Shown one piece after another: positions 34,342-43,491 of a stretch of DNA of 64,000 nucleotides (position 1 is its first letter; every line of letters begins with the position of its first letter). The notes under the pieces are model-generated. The model saw only the letters and a list, made by a program, of their open reading frames with translations. It ran no database searches and was not told where the DNA came from. The translations under genes were made by a program, and so were the position numbers. Source of the DNA: an uncultured SAR116 cluster alpha proteobacterium (GTDB taxonomy: Bacteria; Pseudomonadota; Alphaproteobacteria; Puniceispirillales; Marisalimonadaceae); assembly GCA_902616005.1 (NCBI GenBank), contig CACMRG010000004.1, positions 34,047 through 98,046 on the forward strand. Direction: 5' to 3'.

Positions 34342-35586
34342 ATGCTTCTTGGGGTAATAGGTGATGATTTTACCGGCTCTTCAGATATAGCAAATAATTT
34401 AAAAAAAGCTGGAATGTCAGTTGGCATGTATTCAGGAGTGCCTGACAATAAAATGAAATTAAATAAGTATAATGCTGTTGTAATCGCTCTTAAGACAAGG
34501 ACAATTCCAATAAAAAAAGCAATTTCAGAAAGTGTTAAAGCTTTAGAATGGTTGAAATCTAAAAAGTGCAAAAAAATAATTTTTAAATACTGCTCTACTT
34601 TTGACTCCACAAAAAAAGGTAATATAGGGCCTGTCATTGATGCAATTATGAAAAACTTAAATGTTGACTTTACTATTGCTTGTCCATCGTTTCCAGATGC
34701 AGGTAGAACATTATATCAAGGCCACATGTTTGTTAATGGTGTACCACTCAATGAATCAGGAATGGAAAACCATCCACTTACACCCATGACCGATCATAAC
34801 CTTGTTAGATGGTTAAACTATCAAACAAAAGGAAAAGTAGATTTAATAAATTCCGTCACAATCAAAGAAGGTGCTGAATCAATAAAAAAAAGAATAACTG
34901 AGTTAAAAAAAAGTAATGTGAAATACGCAATTACTGATACTCTTGATAATCAAGATTTTGATTTAATTTGTAGTGGCACAGATAATTTAAAATTTCTAAC
35001 AGGTGGCTCAGGTATAGCACTAGGTCTTCCAAAAGTTTTCAAGAAAAAAGGTATGCTTAAAAAAAGCAACTCTAAGTTACCTAATGTTAAAGGAAACACA
35101 ATCATTCTTTCAGGCTCTTGTTCTTTGGCAACTAATGAGCAAGTAGAATTATATAAAAAAAATAATCCTTCTTTGTTTATTTCACCAGAGGAATTAATTA
35201 AAAACGAAAATTATCACAATGAGATTATTGAATGGATATTTAGACATAGTAAAAAAAGACCACTAATTTATTCAACAGCTCTTCCTAAAAAAGTATCTCT
35301 TTATCAGAAAAAGTTTGGTTCAAAGATTTCATCTAAAATAGAAACCCTTTTTCAAAAAATTATTAAAAATATTTATAAATATAATTTTAATAAAATTGTA
35401 TGTGCTGGAGGTGAAACATCAGGCGCTATTGTTAAAGCATTAATGATTAAAGAACTTCAAATTGGTGAAGAAATTTCAGCAGGTGTGCCTGTTATGTGGG
35501 AGCCAGAAAAGAATATTAAAATCACTTTAAAATCAGGGAACTTTGGGCAAAGAGATTTTTTTTCTAGAGCTTTAAAAAAACTATAA
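34342..35586 (+). CDS. Four-carbon acid sugar kinase family protein (DUF1537)
   Basis: Kinase of the OtnK/DtnK family that phosphorylates four-carbon sugar acids such as threonate or erythronate, 414 residues. The N-terminal domain begins LLGVIGDDFTGSSDIA (the usual GDDxTGxxD motif), and the C-terminal nucleotide-binding domain has VCAGGETSGAIVKAL near residue 354 and EISAGVPVMWE near 380. Start ATG follows GTGAGG with good spacing. In known pathways this kinase works with a PdxA2-type or LtnD dehydrogenase and an OtnC-type aldolase; here its partner appears to be the isopropylmalate-dehydrogenase-like gene. Confidence 0.9.
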   Translation: MLLGVIGDDFTGSSDIANNLKKAGMSVGMYSGVPDNKMKLNKYNAVVIALKTRTIPIKKAISESVKALEWLKSKKCKKIIFKYCSTFDSTKKGNIGPVIDAIMKNLNVDFTIACPSFPDAGRTLYQGHMFVNGVPLNESGMENHPLTPMTDHNLVRWLNYQTKGKVDLINSVTIKEGAESIKKRITELKKSNVKYAITDTLDNQDFDLICSGTDNLKFLTGGSGIALGLPKVFKKKGMLKKSNSKLPNVKGNTIILSGSCSLATNEQVELYKKNNPSLFISPEELIKNENYHNEIIEWIFRHSKKRPLIYSTALPKKVSLYQKKFGSKISSKIETLFQKIIKNIYKYNFNKIVCAGGETSGAIVKALMIKELQIGEEISAGVPVMWEPEKNIKITLKSGNFGQRDFFSRALKKL

Positions 35587-35588
35587 AA

Positions 35589-36242
35589 TTATATTTTTTT
35601 GAATTTTGAAAGCGCTTCTATAAATGTTAAACCTTTCTCCATTTCTAACATTGCTTGATTATCATCAGCGCTAAATTTTTCAGCATTTGAAATTACATTT
35701 TCTAATTCTTCCAGAGGAATACAAAGAACACCTGTTCCATCAGCTACAATTATATCACCTGTTCTCACCTTCACTCCAGAACAAATAATTGGTTCCCCAA
35801 TCGATAAAACTTTTATCCTAGTTTTTCCTGGGGTTGGTACCATATGCTTTGAAAAGGCAGGGAAGTTAAACTTAATTATTTCTTCCCTATCTCTTATCCC
35901 TCCATCAACAACTAATCCACCAATACCTTTTAATTTTGCGGAATAAGAAGCCATACCTCCCCAAGTAGAAACTGGTGCACCATTATTTGCTACAACAATA
36001 ACATCTCCTGAATTTGCTTTTTCGATCATATGACCCACTTTAAAATCTTCAGTTTTAAATGAACCAAAAGGTCCAGTTGTTTCTTGAACTGTGAGTGCCT
36101 CACCTACAACCCTCATTCCAAAACCTGCAGGTTGTAAATTATACATTATTCCTTCAAATCCAATATCATCCAATACATTTGCCAATGTTGGAGTTGCTAA
36201 TTTTTCTAACCTTGATTTATGTTCTTTTGTAAATTTAACCAT
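35589..36242 (-). CDS. RraA family protein (HMG aldolase / oxaloacetate decarboxylase-like)
   Basis: 217-residue RraA-fold protein. The conserved segment ASYSAKLKGIGGLVVDGGIRDREEI near residues 100-125 holds the Gly-Gly and Arg-Asp residues that bind metal and substrate in 4-hydroxy-4-methyl-2-oxoglutarate aldolases, and ADGTGVLCIPLEE near 170 is also typical. Such proteins cleave 2-oxo acids or, less often, act as RNase E inhibitors; the former fits the neighbouring sugar-acid genes. It is convergent with the DUF1537 kinase with two bases between stops. Confidence 0.87.
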   Translation of the reverse strand: MVKFTKEHKSRLEKLATPTLANVLDDIGFEGIMYNLQPAGFGMRVVGEALTVQETTGPFGSFKTEDFKVGHMIEKANSGDVIVVANNGAPVSTWGGMASYSAKLKGIGGLVVDGGIRDREEIIKFNFPAFSKHMVPTPGKTRIKVLSIGEPIICSGVKVRTGDIIVADGTGVLCIPLEELENVISNAEKFSADDNQAMLEMEKGLTFIEALSKFKKI

Positions 36243-36330
36243 CGATTTAGTTTATGTGATTTAAACTTTAAAATCAATTAATCCACAATTTTACCCTAGT
36301 CATATTCAATAAATTATTTATATTATTATT

Positions 36331-37485
36331 ATGACTTATTTTAATTTTCCACATATTGAAGAAGATGATAATCTTAAAAACCTAAGAAATGATGTAAAAA
36401 GTTTTTTAAAAACAACATTTAATTCTAATAATATTAAACCTCAAGCTGATGCCTGGATGTATTCTGCAAACCCAGAGTTTAGTAAAAAACTTGGTGAAAA
36501 AGGATGGCTTGGAATGTCATTCCCTAAAAAATATGGCGGTCGTGAAAAAACAATGTTGGAAAGATACGTTATTACTGAAGAACTTTTAGTTGCTGGAGCA
36601 CCTGTTGCTGCTCATTGGATTGCAGATAGACAAAGTGGGTCACAAATTATTAGATACGGAACAGAAGAACAAAAGAAAGAAATCATTCCTAAAATTTCAT
36701 CTGGTGAGTGTTTTTTTGCCATTGGGATGAGTGAACCTGATTCAGGTTCTGACCTTGCTTCAGTAAAAACTTTTGCAAAAAAAACTACCGATGGTTGGGA
36801 GTTAACAGGCAGAAAAATATGGTCAACAGGAGCCCATTTGTCACATTATATGATTGTTTTAGCTCGAACAGAAAAACTTGATGAGAAAAACAGACATTCA
36901 GGTCTATCTCAATTCTTAGTAAATTTAAAATTACCAGGTGTAGAAATTAATCCAATTGAAGATATGACTCACCAAAAGCACTTTAATGAAACAGTTTTTA
37001 ATAATGTTAAATTAGGTAAAGATGCTCTTTTAGGTGAAGAAGGTTTGGGTTGGCAACAAGTTGTTGGAGAACTTGCTCTTGAGAGATCTGGGCCAGAAAG
37101 ATTTTTATCTCATTATATTTTATTAGATAACTTTATTAGTGAATTCAGATATAAAATGTCTGAAATGGGTATTACATCATTAGGTAAAATCATATCGGAA
37201 TTACAAACATTAAGAATGATGAGTTTTTCAATTGCTTGGATGATACAAGAAAAAAAATCACCAGATGTTCAAGCAGCTTTTGTTAAAGAAGCCGGCAACG
37301 TTTTTGAAAAAAAATTAATTGAAACAATTAGAGAAATGTCAAACTTGATTCCTTTTGAAGAATGGTCATCTAGTCTAAAAAGTTTATTTCAAGATGCTAC
37401 TCTTAGAATACCAGCGAATTCATTAAGGGGAGGCACATCTGAAATCATGCGAGGTATAATCTCAAAACAACTTGGCTTAAGATGA
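36331..37485 (+). CDS. Acyl-CoA dehydrogenase, subunit 1 of a probable heteromer
   Basis: FAD-dependent alpha,beta-dehydrogenase of acyl-CoA thioesters, 384 residues. FAD and substrate segments include AIGMSEPDSGSDLASVKT near residue 131 and WSTGAHLSHYMIVLART near 160; a probable catalytic Glu is in LALERSGPER near 250. The C-terminal RGGTSEIMRGII lacks the YEG glutamate used by medium-chain enzymes. The next gene is a divergent, shorter homologue overlapping by four bases, as in the two-gene dehydrogenases of steroid and branched side-chain breakdown. Confidence 0.9.
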   Translation: MTYFNFPHIEEDDNLKNLRNDVKSFLKTTFNSNNIKPQADAWMYSANPEFSKKLGEKGWLGMSFPKKYGGREKTMLERYVITEELLVAGAPVAAHWIADRQSGSQIIRYGTEEQKKEIIPKISSGECFFAIGMSEPDSGSDLASVKTFAKKTTDGWELTGRKIWSTGAHLSHYMIVLARTEKLDEKNRHSGLSQFLVNLKLPGVEINPIEDMTHQKHFNETVFNNVKLGKDALLGEEGLGWQQVVGELALERSGPERFLSHYILLDNFISEFRYKMSEMGITSLGKIISELQTLRMMSFSIAWMIQEKKSPDVQAAFVKEAGNVFEKKLIETIREMSNLIPFEEWSSSLKSLFQDATLRIPANSLRGGTSEIMRGIISKQLGLR

Positions 37486-38507
37486 AAGATGAAGTTAAAA
37501 TAATCTTAGATATTTGTGACAAAATATTACTTAAAAATGTAGATCACCATCTCAGATTAAATCTAGAACCAAATTCAACTCAATTTAAAACTTTAAAAGA
37601 TGAAATCATATCAAGTGAGTTAACAAAGTTACTTGTAAAAGAAGACTTAGGTGGTGCTGGCATGACACTGAATGATATTATTCCGATAGTACATTTGTCA
37701 GCTCAATATGGTACACCTGTACCTTTCATTGAAACAATAATAAGTAATTTTTTATTATCAGAATTAAATATAAAACCTGAAAACGATTTTATAACACTGA
37801 CTAATAAAACTGAAAATATTATAATAAAGAAAGATAAAATATCTGGAAACTTTAAATCAATACCTTACTTAAATTTAGCTGAGAAAATCTTAGTAGAAAC
37901 TGAAATTAATAATCAAAAATATATCATTTTGTTTAAAAAAGGTGGAAAATTTAAGCTGCAAAAAAATTTTTTATCAGAGCCAAAGTTTGATCTTGATGCC
38001 TCAGATTTAGAAATCATTTCTATGATGGAAAAACCTGAACAAATAGACGTACAAAATCTTTTAATAAATATAAGATCAATTCAATCATTTGGTGCTATGG
38101 AAAAAATTTTAAAACTTTGTATTGAATATTGCTCTCAAAGAAAACAATTTGGACGTACATTATCTAAATTTCAAATGATACAAAATCACATTAGCGAAAT
38201 TGCTTTAGAGGTGGCAGCGAGTGGTGCGTCTCTATCTACATTAAAAAATAATAATAAAAATTTTTATAATCTCAAAAGTACAGCTATCCCTAAAATAAGA
38301 ACTGGAATAGCATCAGGCAAAGTTATAGCCTTGTCTCATCAAGTTCATGGAGCAATGGGATTTACAAAAGAATATGAACTTAGCTATTTTACCAAGGCTT
38401 TAAATAGTTGGCGAAATGAGTTTGGTAATGAAATATATTGGCAAAATATTCTTGGCAAACTATTTCTAAATCAAAATAAAAACCTTTGGGAATTTTTAAA
38501 TCATTAA
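37482..38507 (+). CDS. Acyl-CoA dehydrogenase-like protein, subunit 2 of a probable heteromer
   Basis: 341-residue divergent acyl-CoA dehydrogenase homologue. The N-terminal helical domain (KEDLGGAGMTLNDIIPIVHL near residue 53) and the C-terminal domain (QRKQFGRTLSKFQMIQNHIS near 222, VHGAMGFTKEYELSYFTKAL near 287) are recognisable, but the middle FAD and substrate loop is degenerate and the usual catalytic Glu is absent. It overlaps the preceding full-length homologue by four bases, so it most likely pairs with it and contributes FAD binding. Confidence 0.85.
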   Translation: MKDEVKIILDICDKILLKNVDHHLRLNLEPNSTQFKTLKDEIISSELTKLLVKEDLGGAGMTLNDIIPIVHLSAQYGTPVPFIETIISNFLLSELNIKPENDFITLTNKTENIIIKKDKISGNFKSIPYLNLAEKILVETEINNQKYIILFKKGGKFKLQKNFLSEPKFDLDASDLEIISMMEKPEQIDVQNLLINIRSIQSFGAMEKILKLCIEYCSQRKQFGRTLSKFQMIQNHISEIALEVAASGASLSTLKNNNKNFYNLKSTAIPKIRTGIASGKVIALSHQVHGAMGFTKEYELSYFTKALNSWRNEFGNEIYWQNILGKLFLNQNKNLWEFLNH

Positions 38508-38529
38508 AATTAAGTATTGGAGAAAATAA

Positions 38530-39327
38530 ATGAGCAAATCAGTTTTATGTGAAGAAAAAGATAATATTTGTTTAATAACTCTTAATGAAGAAGATACTAG
38601 AAATGCCATTTCTCCAGACATAATAAACGAATTAGTAAATATTTTAGAAGAAATTGATAATAACAAAAATATATCATGCGCAATATTGACCGGAGCTGGA
38701 AAAAGCTTTTCCTCTGGTGGAAATTTACATGAAATCAATGAAATGACAGAAAATAACAACATGTCATTAAGAGATATTGAAAATTGGTATAGAAATGGAA
38801 TTCAAAGAATTCCTATGACATTCAACAAAATAGATGTGCCAGTTATAGCAGCTGTTAATGGGCATGCAATAGGTGCAGGTAATGATCTCTGTACAATGTG
38901 TGACATCAGAATAGCATCAGAAAATGCCAAATTTTCTGAAAGTTTTTTAAGAATCGGAATTATACCTGGTGATGGAGGCTCATGGTTTTTACCAAAAATA
39001 ATTGGCCTTTCTAGAGCTACAGAAATGATATTAACTTGTGAAGTGCTTGATGCACAAAAAGCTTTAGATTGGGGACTAGTTTCACATGTTGTCCCTCAAG
39101 AAGAATTACTAAATAAAGCATATGAAATAGCAAATAAAATTATTAAAAACCCGCCTCAATCAATTAGAAGAGCTAAAAGACTATTAAGATTATCTCAAAA
39201 CATCAATTTAAGTACCGCTCTTGAAATGGCTGCCAGTCAACAAACCCTTCTTCAAATGACAAATGACCATAAAGAAGCCATTCAAGCATTAATTGAAAAA
39301 AGAGATCCAAATTATAAAAACTCATAG
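38530..39327 (+). CDS. Enoyl-CoA hydratase/isomerase family protein
   Basis: Crotonase-fold enzyme, 265 residues, for hydration of the enoyl-CoA made by the preceding dehydrogenase pair. Oxyanion-hole segments are GAGKSFSSGGNLHE near residue 56 and NGHAIGAGNDLCTMCD near 113; catalytic-region IGIIPGDGGSWFLP lies near 142. The second acidic residue position reads Asp and not the Glu of rat hydratase, so isomerase or another crotonase activity is possible. ATG preceded by TTGGAGAA. Third gene of the rightward run. Confidence 0.9.
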   Translation: MSKSVLCEEKDNICLITLNEEDTRNAISPDIINELVNILEEIDNNKNISCAILTGAGKSFSSGGNLHEINEMTENNNMSLRDIENWYRNGIQRIPMTFNKIDVPVIAAVNGHAIGAGNDLCTMCDIRIASENAKFSESFLRIGIIPGDGGSWFLPKIIGLSRATEMILTCEVLDAQKALDWGLVSHVVPQEELLNKAYEIANKIIKNPPQSIRRAKRLLRLSQNINLSTALEMAASQQTLLQMTNDHKEAIQALIEKRDPNYKNS

Positions 39328-39332
39328 TCAAT

Positions 39333-39845
39333 TCACATGAATTGTCTTGGAAAGATATACTCTTTTACCACACCATCTTTAAAGTTTGAATTAACATAAT
39401 CTGAGCTTTCGTAATCAAAAATTATACAACCTGCCGTTACTAAATTATAAGGAAGTAATTTTTTGTTTTTAAAAGCCATGTCATAAATTAATTCACTGAG
39501 AACAGGATTATGTCCAATTACAACACCAGTTTGAATCCCTGAAAAATTTTGTTTTATCAAATTTAAAATATCAATTTTAGAACCACCATAGAGAATTTCT
39601 TCATTATAAGTTAATTGAAAAATACTTTTATTTTGAAACCATGAAAAAAATATTTCTTCGAAAGTGAGCTGAGCTCTTTTAGCTGGAGAAATAAGAAATT
39701 TATCAGGAAGATTTATTTTTTTTTTCAATTCTCGCGAAATTATTTCACAAGACCTATAACCTCTTTCATTAAGTCCCCTTTCAAAATCAGAGTTAAAAGA
39801 ACTCCAATCAGACTTAGCATGTCTTATAATAATGATTTGAGGCAA
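39333..39845 (-). CDS. SixA-like histidine phosphatase
   Basis: Short phosphoglycerate-mutase-fold phosphatase, 170 residues. The RHG-type motif reads IIRHAKSDWSS at the N-terminus, the second Arg in SPAKRAQLTFEEI near residue 55, and the second catalytic His in VVIGHNPVLSEL near 112. SixA removes phosphate from histidine on phosphotransfer proteins; many homologues are housekeeping phosphatases of unknown substrate. Starts with TTG four bases after the thiolase stop, so it is the last gene of hydrolase - thiolase - phosphatase. Confidence 0.85.
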   Translation of the reverse strand: MPQIIIIRHAKSDWSSFNSDFERGLNERGYRSCEIISRELKKKINLPDKFLISPAKRAQLTFEEIFFSWFQNKSIFQLTYNEEILYGGSKIDILNLIKQNFSGIQTGVVIGHNPVLSELIYDMAFKNKKLLPYNLVTAGCIIFDYESSDYVNSNFKDGVVKEYIFPRQFM

Positions 39846-39849
39846 ATCT

Positions 39850-41013
39850 TTAGCTTTTTCTTTCTAAGATTGAAACATAATTAGCAACAGCAGAACCACC
39901 CATATTAAAAATACCACCTAATGATGCATCTTTTATTTGCATATCTTTTGCTTCACCTACTAGTTGCATGCAAGCCATAACATGCTGTGAAACACCAGTT
40001 GCACCTACAGGATGCCCTTTTGCTTTTAACCCACCAGATGGATTGATTGGTAATTTTCCATCTTTATAAACAGTACCTTCTTCTAAAACTTTATAGCCCT
40101 CTCCCCTTTGAGTTAATCCCATTGCTTCATATTCAATTAGTTCTGCAATTGTAAAACAATCGTGTGTCTCAACAAAAGAAAGGTCCATTAGATTTACTTG
40201 AGCGTCCGACAAAGCTTTCTTCCAGGAAAGTGAAGCTCCACGAAATTCAGTTTTATCTCTTTTACTCATTGGCATTAAATCATTCATTTGAACTCTGGCC
40301 TTAAAACTAATTGCTTTTTCCGCTTCTAAAGCTAACTCGTCATCTGCTATTATAAGTGCTGCTGCTCCATCTGAAATCATTGAACAATCACTTCTCTTTA
40401 AAGGTGGTGCAACTAAAGGATTTTTTTCTGACACTTTATTACAAAAATCAAAACCTAAATCTACTTGCATATGTGCGTACGGATTCACAGCACCATTTTT
40501 ATGATTTTTTGCTGCAATCTTTGACAGATATTTAGTTTGATCTCCATATCTTTGAAAATAAGTATCAGTTATTTGTGCAAAAACACCTGCAAAACCACCA
40601 TCTATTTTATCTTCTTCTTTTCTGTAACTAGCTCCAAGTAATATATCACCTGCTTCTTTTGTAGATCTATCAGTCATTTTCTCTACACCAACAACTAAAT
40701 TTAACTTTGATCTTTTGGCTTCAATACTATTTAACGCAGTATGAATTGCAGCTGAACCTGTTGCACATGCATTTTCAACCCTAAGTGATGGTACATGCTT
40801 TAAAACTTCGCAATTAATTGCTGGTAGAGCGCCATGAAAATCCTGTTTTTGAAAACCATTATTAAAAGTACCTACAACAATATTATCAATGTCTTTTGGA
40901 TCTACTTGTGCATGAGATATAGCCTCAGAAACTACTTCTGCAATCATATCTTCGGTAGATTGCGTTTCATTTCTACCAAATTTATTGTGTCCCCATCCAA
41001 TTATATTTCCCAT
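39850..41013 (-). CDS. Thiolase family protein, SCP-x type
   Basis: 387-residue thiolase-fold enzyme. The acyl-accepting Cys83 is in VENACATGSAAI, the HDCFT motif typical of SCP-x/SCP2-thiolases lies near residue 285 (FVETHDCFTIAE), and NPSGGLKAKGHPVGATG holds the catalytic His near 335. The second catalytic Cys of classical thiolases (CxG near the C-terminus) is replaced in GGIFNMGGSAVANY. It may thus need the HDCF cysteine for proton transfer. Sits in a leftward operon and probably completes beta-oxidation of branched or cyclic acyl chains with the nearby dehydrogenase and hydratase genes. Confidence 0.88.
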   Translation of the reverse strand: MGNIIGWGHNKFGRNETQSTEDMIAEVVSEAISHAQVDPKDIDNIVVGTFNNGFQKQDFHGALPAINCEVLKHVPSLRVENACATGSAAIHTALNSIEAKRSKLNLVVGVEKMTDRSTKEAGDILLGASYRKEEDKIDGGFAGVFAQITDTYFQRYGDQTKYLSKIAAKNHKNGAVNPYAHMQVDLGFDFCNKVSEKNPLVAPPLKRSDCSMISDGAAALIIADDELALEAEKAISFKARVQMNDLMPMSKRDKTEFRGASLSWKKALSDAQVNLMDLSFVETHDCFTIAELIEYEAMGLTQRGEGYKVLEEGTVYKDGKLPINPSGGLKAKGHPVGATGVSQHVMACMQLVGEAKDMQIKDASLGGIFNMGGSAVANYVSILERKS

Positions 41014-41024
41014 TTAAAAACCCC

Positions 41025-41756
41025 CTATTTTAATTGTTCTGCTAAAATCTTATAAAATAAATTAATAGTATCGTGAGGATGACTTATCATGCCATCATGA
41101 CCTGCATTTAAATCATAAATTGGCCATCCAAAATCTTCCACCCTTTTTCTTGATAACTCCAATGGCTCATATAATGGATTTTTGCATCTTATATAACAAA
41201 GTGGTAGACCATTTCCAATTTTATTTTTTAAACTTAATTTCGATTGAAAAGAACTTAATGGCATTGGCGTCAATTTATCTCTGAGAAATAAAGATTGCTT
41301 AATATCAAAAATACCAAAACTTTCAGCACTAGGTTCTGGTATAGAAATTCCATTATCAAATTTTCCTGAAAGTTGAATTCTTTTTTTAACTATTTCTTTT
41401 GGTAAAGTATCAAAATGAGCCTCTCCATTTAATAAAATGATACTATCAAAATAAATTAAAAGTTTAATCTTATCTTTAAGTCTATCAGCTAAACCAGAAA
41501 GGATGCTTCCAGCGAAACTATGTCCTACTAAAACTAAATTTTCCAAATTTTCATAAATAATATGATTTTCAACATCTTTAATAAATGTATCAATAGTAAT
41601 TTGATTAGAAATCAAATGCTTTCTTTCGCCTAATCCCGTCAAATTAGGACATGAAACTTTAAAATTTTTCTCAGACAACTTTGAACTAACATTCTCCCAA
41701 GCCCAACTTCCATGCCATGCTCCATGAATTAATAAAAAATGTAATTTATTTTCCAT
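41025..41756 (-). CDS. Alpha/beta hydrolase (methylesterase-like)
   Basis: Serine esterase of the alpha/beta fold, 243 residues. Begins LLIHGAWHGSWAWENVSS; the nucleophile is in LVGHSFAGSILSGLA near residue 78, and the late catalytic His is in LNAGHDGMISHP near 222. The HGAWHGSWAW opening is shared with plant salicylate and jasmonate methylesterases and EstC-like bacterial enzymes. It stands 11 bases before the thiolase in the same operon; a carboxyl ester or lactone substrate is plausible. Confidence 0.87.
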   Translation of the reverse strand: MENKLHFLLIHGAWHGSWAWENVSSKLSEKNFKVSCPNLTGLGERKHLISNQITIDTFIKDVENHIIYENLENLVLVGHSFAGSILSGLADRLKDKIKLLIYFDSIILLNGEAHFDTLPKEIVKKRIQLSGKFDNGISIPEPSAESFGIFDIKQSLFLRDKLTPMPLSSFQSKLSLKNKIGNGLPLCYIRCKNPLYEPLELSRKRVEDFGWPIYDLNAGHDGMISHPHDTINLFYKILAEQLK

Positions 41757-41821
41757 AAATATATTATACGTTGTTTAAAAAAAAATTATATGATTTAGTA
41801 ATATAACTATATCATTTAAAG
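41757..41821. promoter_or_regulatory. Divergent promoter region (hydrolase/thiolase operon and SDR)
   Basis: 65 AT-rich bases between two divergent starts, including AAAAAAAAATTATATGATTTAG and TATAACTATATCA. Several TATA-like -10 candidates occur, but no pair could be chosen with confidence and no operator was recognised. Confidence 0.25.
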
Positions 41822-42520
41822 ATGGATCAATTAAAAATAGCAATTTTTGGGAGTTCTGGTGCAATTGGGTCTGCCCTTTGTAAAAAATATATACAGCAAG
41901 AAAATGTCGAAAAAGTATATTGTTTTTCTAGGCAAACAACAGAAGTCAAACACGAAAAGGCTCACTGCTTTATTTTAGATTATCTAGACGAAGAAAATTT
42001 ATCTACCATATCAAGTGAAATAAATTTTTCATTTGATATTATTTTAATTTCAATTGGAGCACTTTTAAATCCAGAGAAATCCATAAAAGACCTAAACGTA
42101 GAAAAATTTAATAATATGATTTCTGCTAATACCCTACCAACTTTATTAATTGGAAAATATTTCCTTCCAAAATTAAATAAAAATAGAATTTCTAAATTCG
42201 CATCTCTATCTGCTAGAGTTGGAAGTATCAGCGATAACTTTCTAGGTGGTTGGTATTCATATAGAGCATCTAAATCAGCTTTAAATATGATCATTAAGAA
42301 TTTTTCAATTGAGATAAATAGAACAAATAAAAATAGTATAATTTTTGGTTTACATCCTGGAACAGTCACCTCAAAACTTTCAGATCCTTTTAAAAATAAA
42401 AATAAAAATTATTTCAGTCCTGAAACTTCAGCTGATTATCTTTACAATGTTATTGAAACAAAAACTAAGAATGATAGTGGGAAAATTTTTGATTGGAATA
42501 ATCAAGAAATATTACCATAA
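41822..42520 (+). CDS. SDR family oxidoreductase
   Basis: Short-chain dehydrogenase-like protein, 232 residues. The Rossmann motif FGSSGAIGSALCKKY lies at residues 9-23 and the catalytic YRASKSALNMIIKNF near 144 (Tyr and Lys), with ASLSARVGSIS carrying the Ser. It resembles the C-factor-like SDRs that precede unrelated membrane genes in marine proteobacteria. Its end overlaps the convergent Gate-domain gene by 19 bases. Confidence 0.87.
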   Translation: MDQLKIAIFGSSGAIGSALCKKYIQQENVEKVYCFSRQTTEVKHEKAHCFILDYLDEENLSTISSEINFSFDIILISIGALLNPEKSIKDLNVEKFNNMISANTLPTLLIGKYFLPKLNKNRISKFASLSARVGSISDNFLGGWYSYRASKSALNMIIKNFSIEINRTNKNSIIFGLHPGTVTSKLSDPFKNKNKNYFSPETSADYLYNVIETKTKNDSGKIFDWNNQEILP

Positions 42521-43491
42521 CTTTGCTTTGGAATATTTTCATTTACTAAATATTTCTTCCAAAAATCTTCAGAATAATTAGAAAATATTTTTAAAATCAA
42601 GTAAACACATAAAAGAGTTAAAATACATCTTAATAATAATGTAATAAATATGTTTGCGCCCATTAAACTTACTAATCCAGTATCTTCTATTACACTGTGC
42701 AACATTCCAATTAGAGTAATAACGCCGAAGACATCTTTATATTTTATTTTGCCGGATTTAACTTCCTGAATTAAAAGACCTCCTCCAAAACCAATACCAA
42801 GAGTTACTCCAACTACAGCAATGGTTGATGCTCTTTCACCAACTCCAATTAAATTAAGGAATGGCTTTAGTGATAATTCTATAAGCCTTTGGATGCCAAT
42901 ATATTTAAAAATTTCTATTAAGATGACAATCAAGACTATTATTATAAATATAATGAGAAGGGTTTTAATTTGATTAAATACCCAATCTAACAAAATGGGT
43001 GAAGGCTCAGAAAATGGAATAATTATAGTTGCTTGAGAACTTAATAAATTTGTAGCATTTAAAAATTGATGTAACATAACACAAAAAAGAAATCCTAAAA
43101 TTAACCGCACAAATATAGTTGCTCTAATTCTGACGCCTGCTCTTCTGCATATTAATGCTTCTATAGGTAATGAATGAGCAAATAAAATTAACAATCCTAA
43201 AACACTTGCCTGAGCACTAGTTAAACCATTTTCTAGTGGCAAACCTGCTAAAACTGCTAAACCAGTATAAGGACTTGTAAGAATTGTTGTTGTAACAACT
43301 ATACCAATTTCTTCAGGTAACCCTACTAAGAACATTAAAGGTGATAATAAATTATTTAAAATATCAACAAATCCAAGTTCTTGTAAGATTTTGACAATTA
43401 TTAAAGTAGGTATCATTATACGAAAGAGTTCGTAAGTAATTTCAAAAATATTTTTAACAATATCTTTTGTTTTTTTTATACTTTTATCCAA
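42502..43491 (-). CDS. Nucleoside-recognition (Gate) domain membrane protein
   Basis: Polytopic membrane protein of the nucleoside-recognition/spore maturation (SpmA/B) Gate family, 329 residues with about eight helices. Two Gate-like segments: PLMFLVGLPEEIGIVVTTTI near residue 51 and PFLNLIGVGERASTIAVVGV near 215. The frame is open to 43548, but TTG at 43491 is preferred: AAGG lies nine bases upstream, and the longer form would overlap the MFS gene by 65 bases. Transported compound unknown. Last gene of the CoA-transferase - MFS - Gate run. Confidence 0.8.
   Translation of the reverse strand: MDKSIKKTKDIVKNIFEITYELFRIMIPTLIIVKILQELGFVDILNNLLSPLMFLVGLPEEIGIVVTTTILTSPYTGLAVLAGLPLENGLTSAQASVLGLLILFAHSLPIEALICRRAGVRIRATIFVRLILGFLFCVMLHQFLNATNLLSSQATIIIPFSEPSPILLDWVFNQIKTLLIIFIIIVLIVILIEIFKYIGIQRLIELSLKPFLNLIGVGERASTIAVVGVTLGIGFGGGLLIQEVKSGKIKYKDVFGVITLIGMLHSVIEDTGLVSLMGANIFITLLLRCILTLLCVYLILKIFSNYSEDFWKKYLVNENIPKQSYGNIS

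Noticed and set aside
35589..36242. Reading the RraA-family gene as a true RNase E inhibitor
   Set aside because: The GG...RD metal-site residues and the neighbouring sugar-acid genes favour an aldolase or decarboxylase; no RNA-processing gene is nearby.
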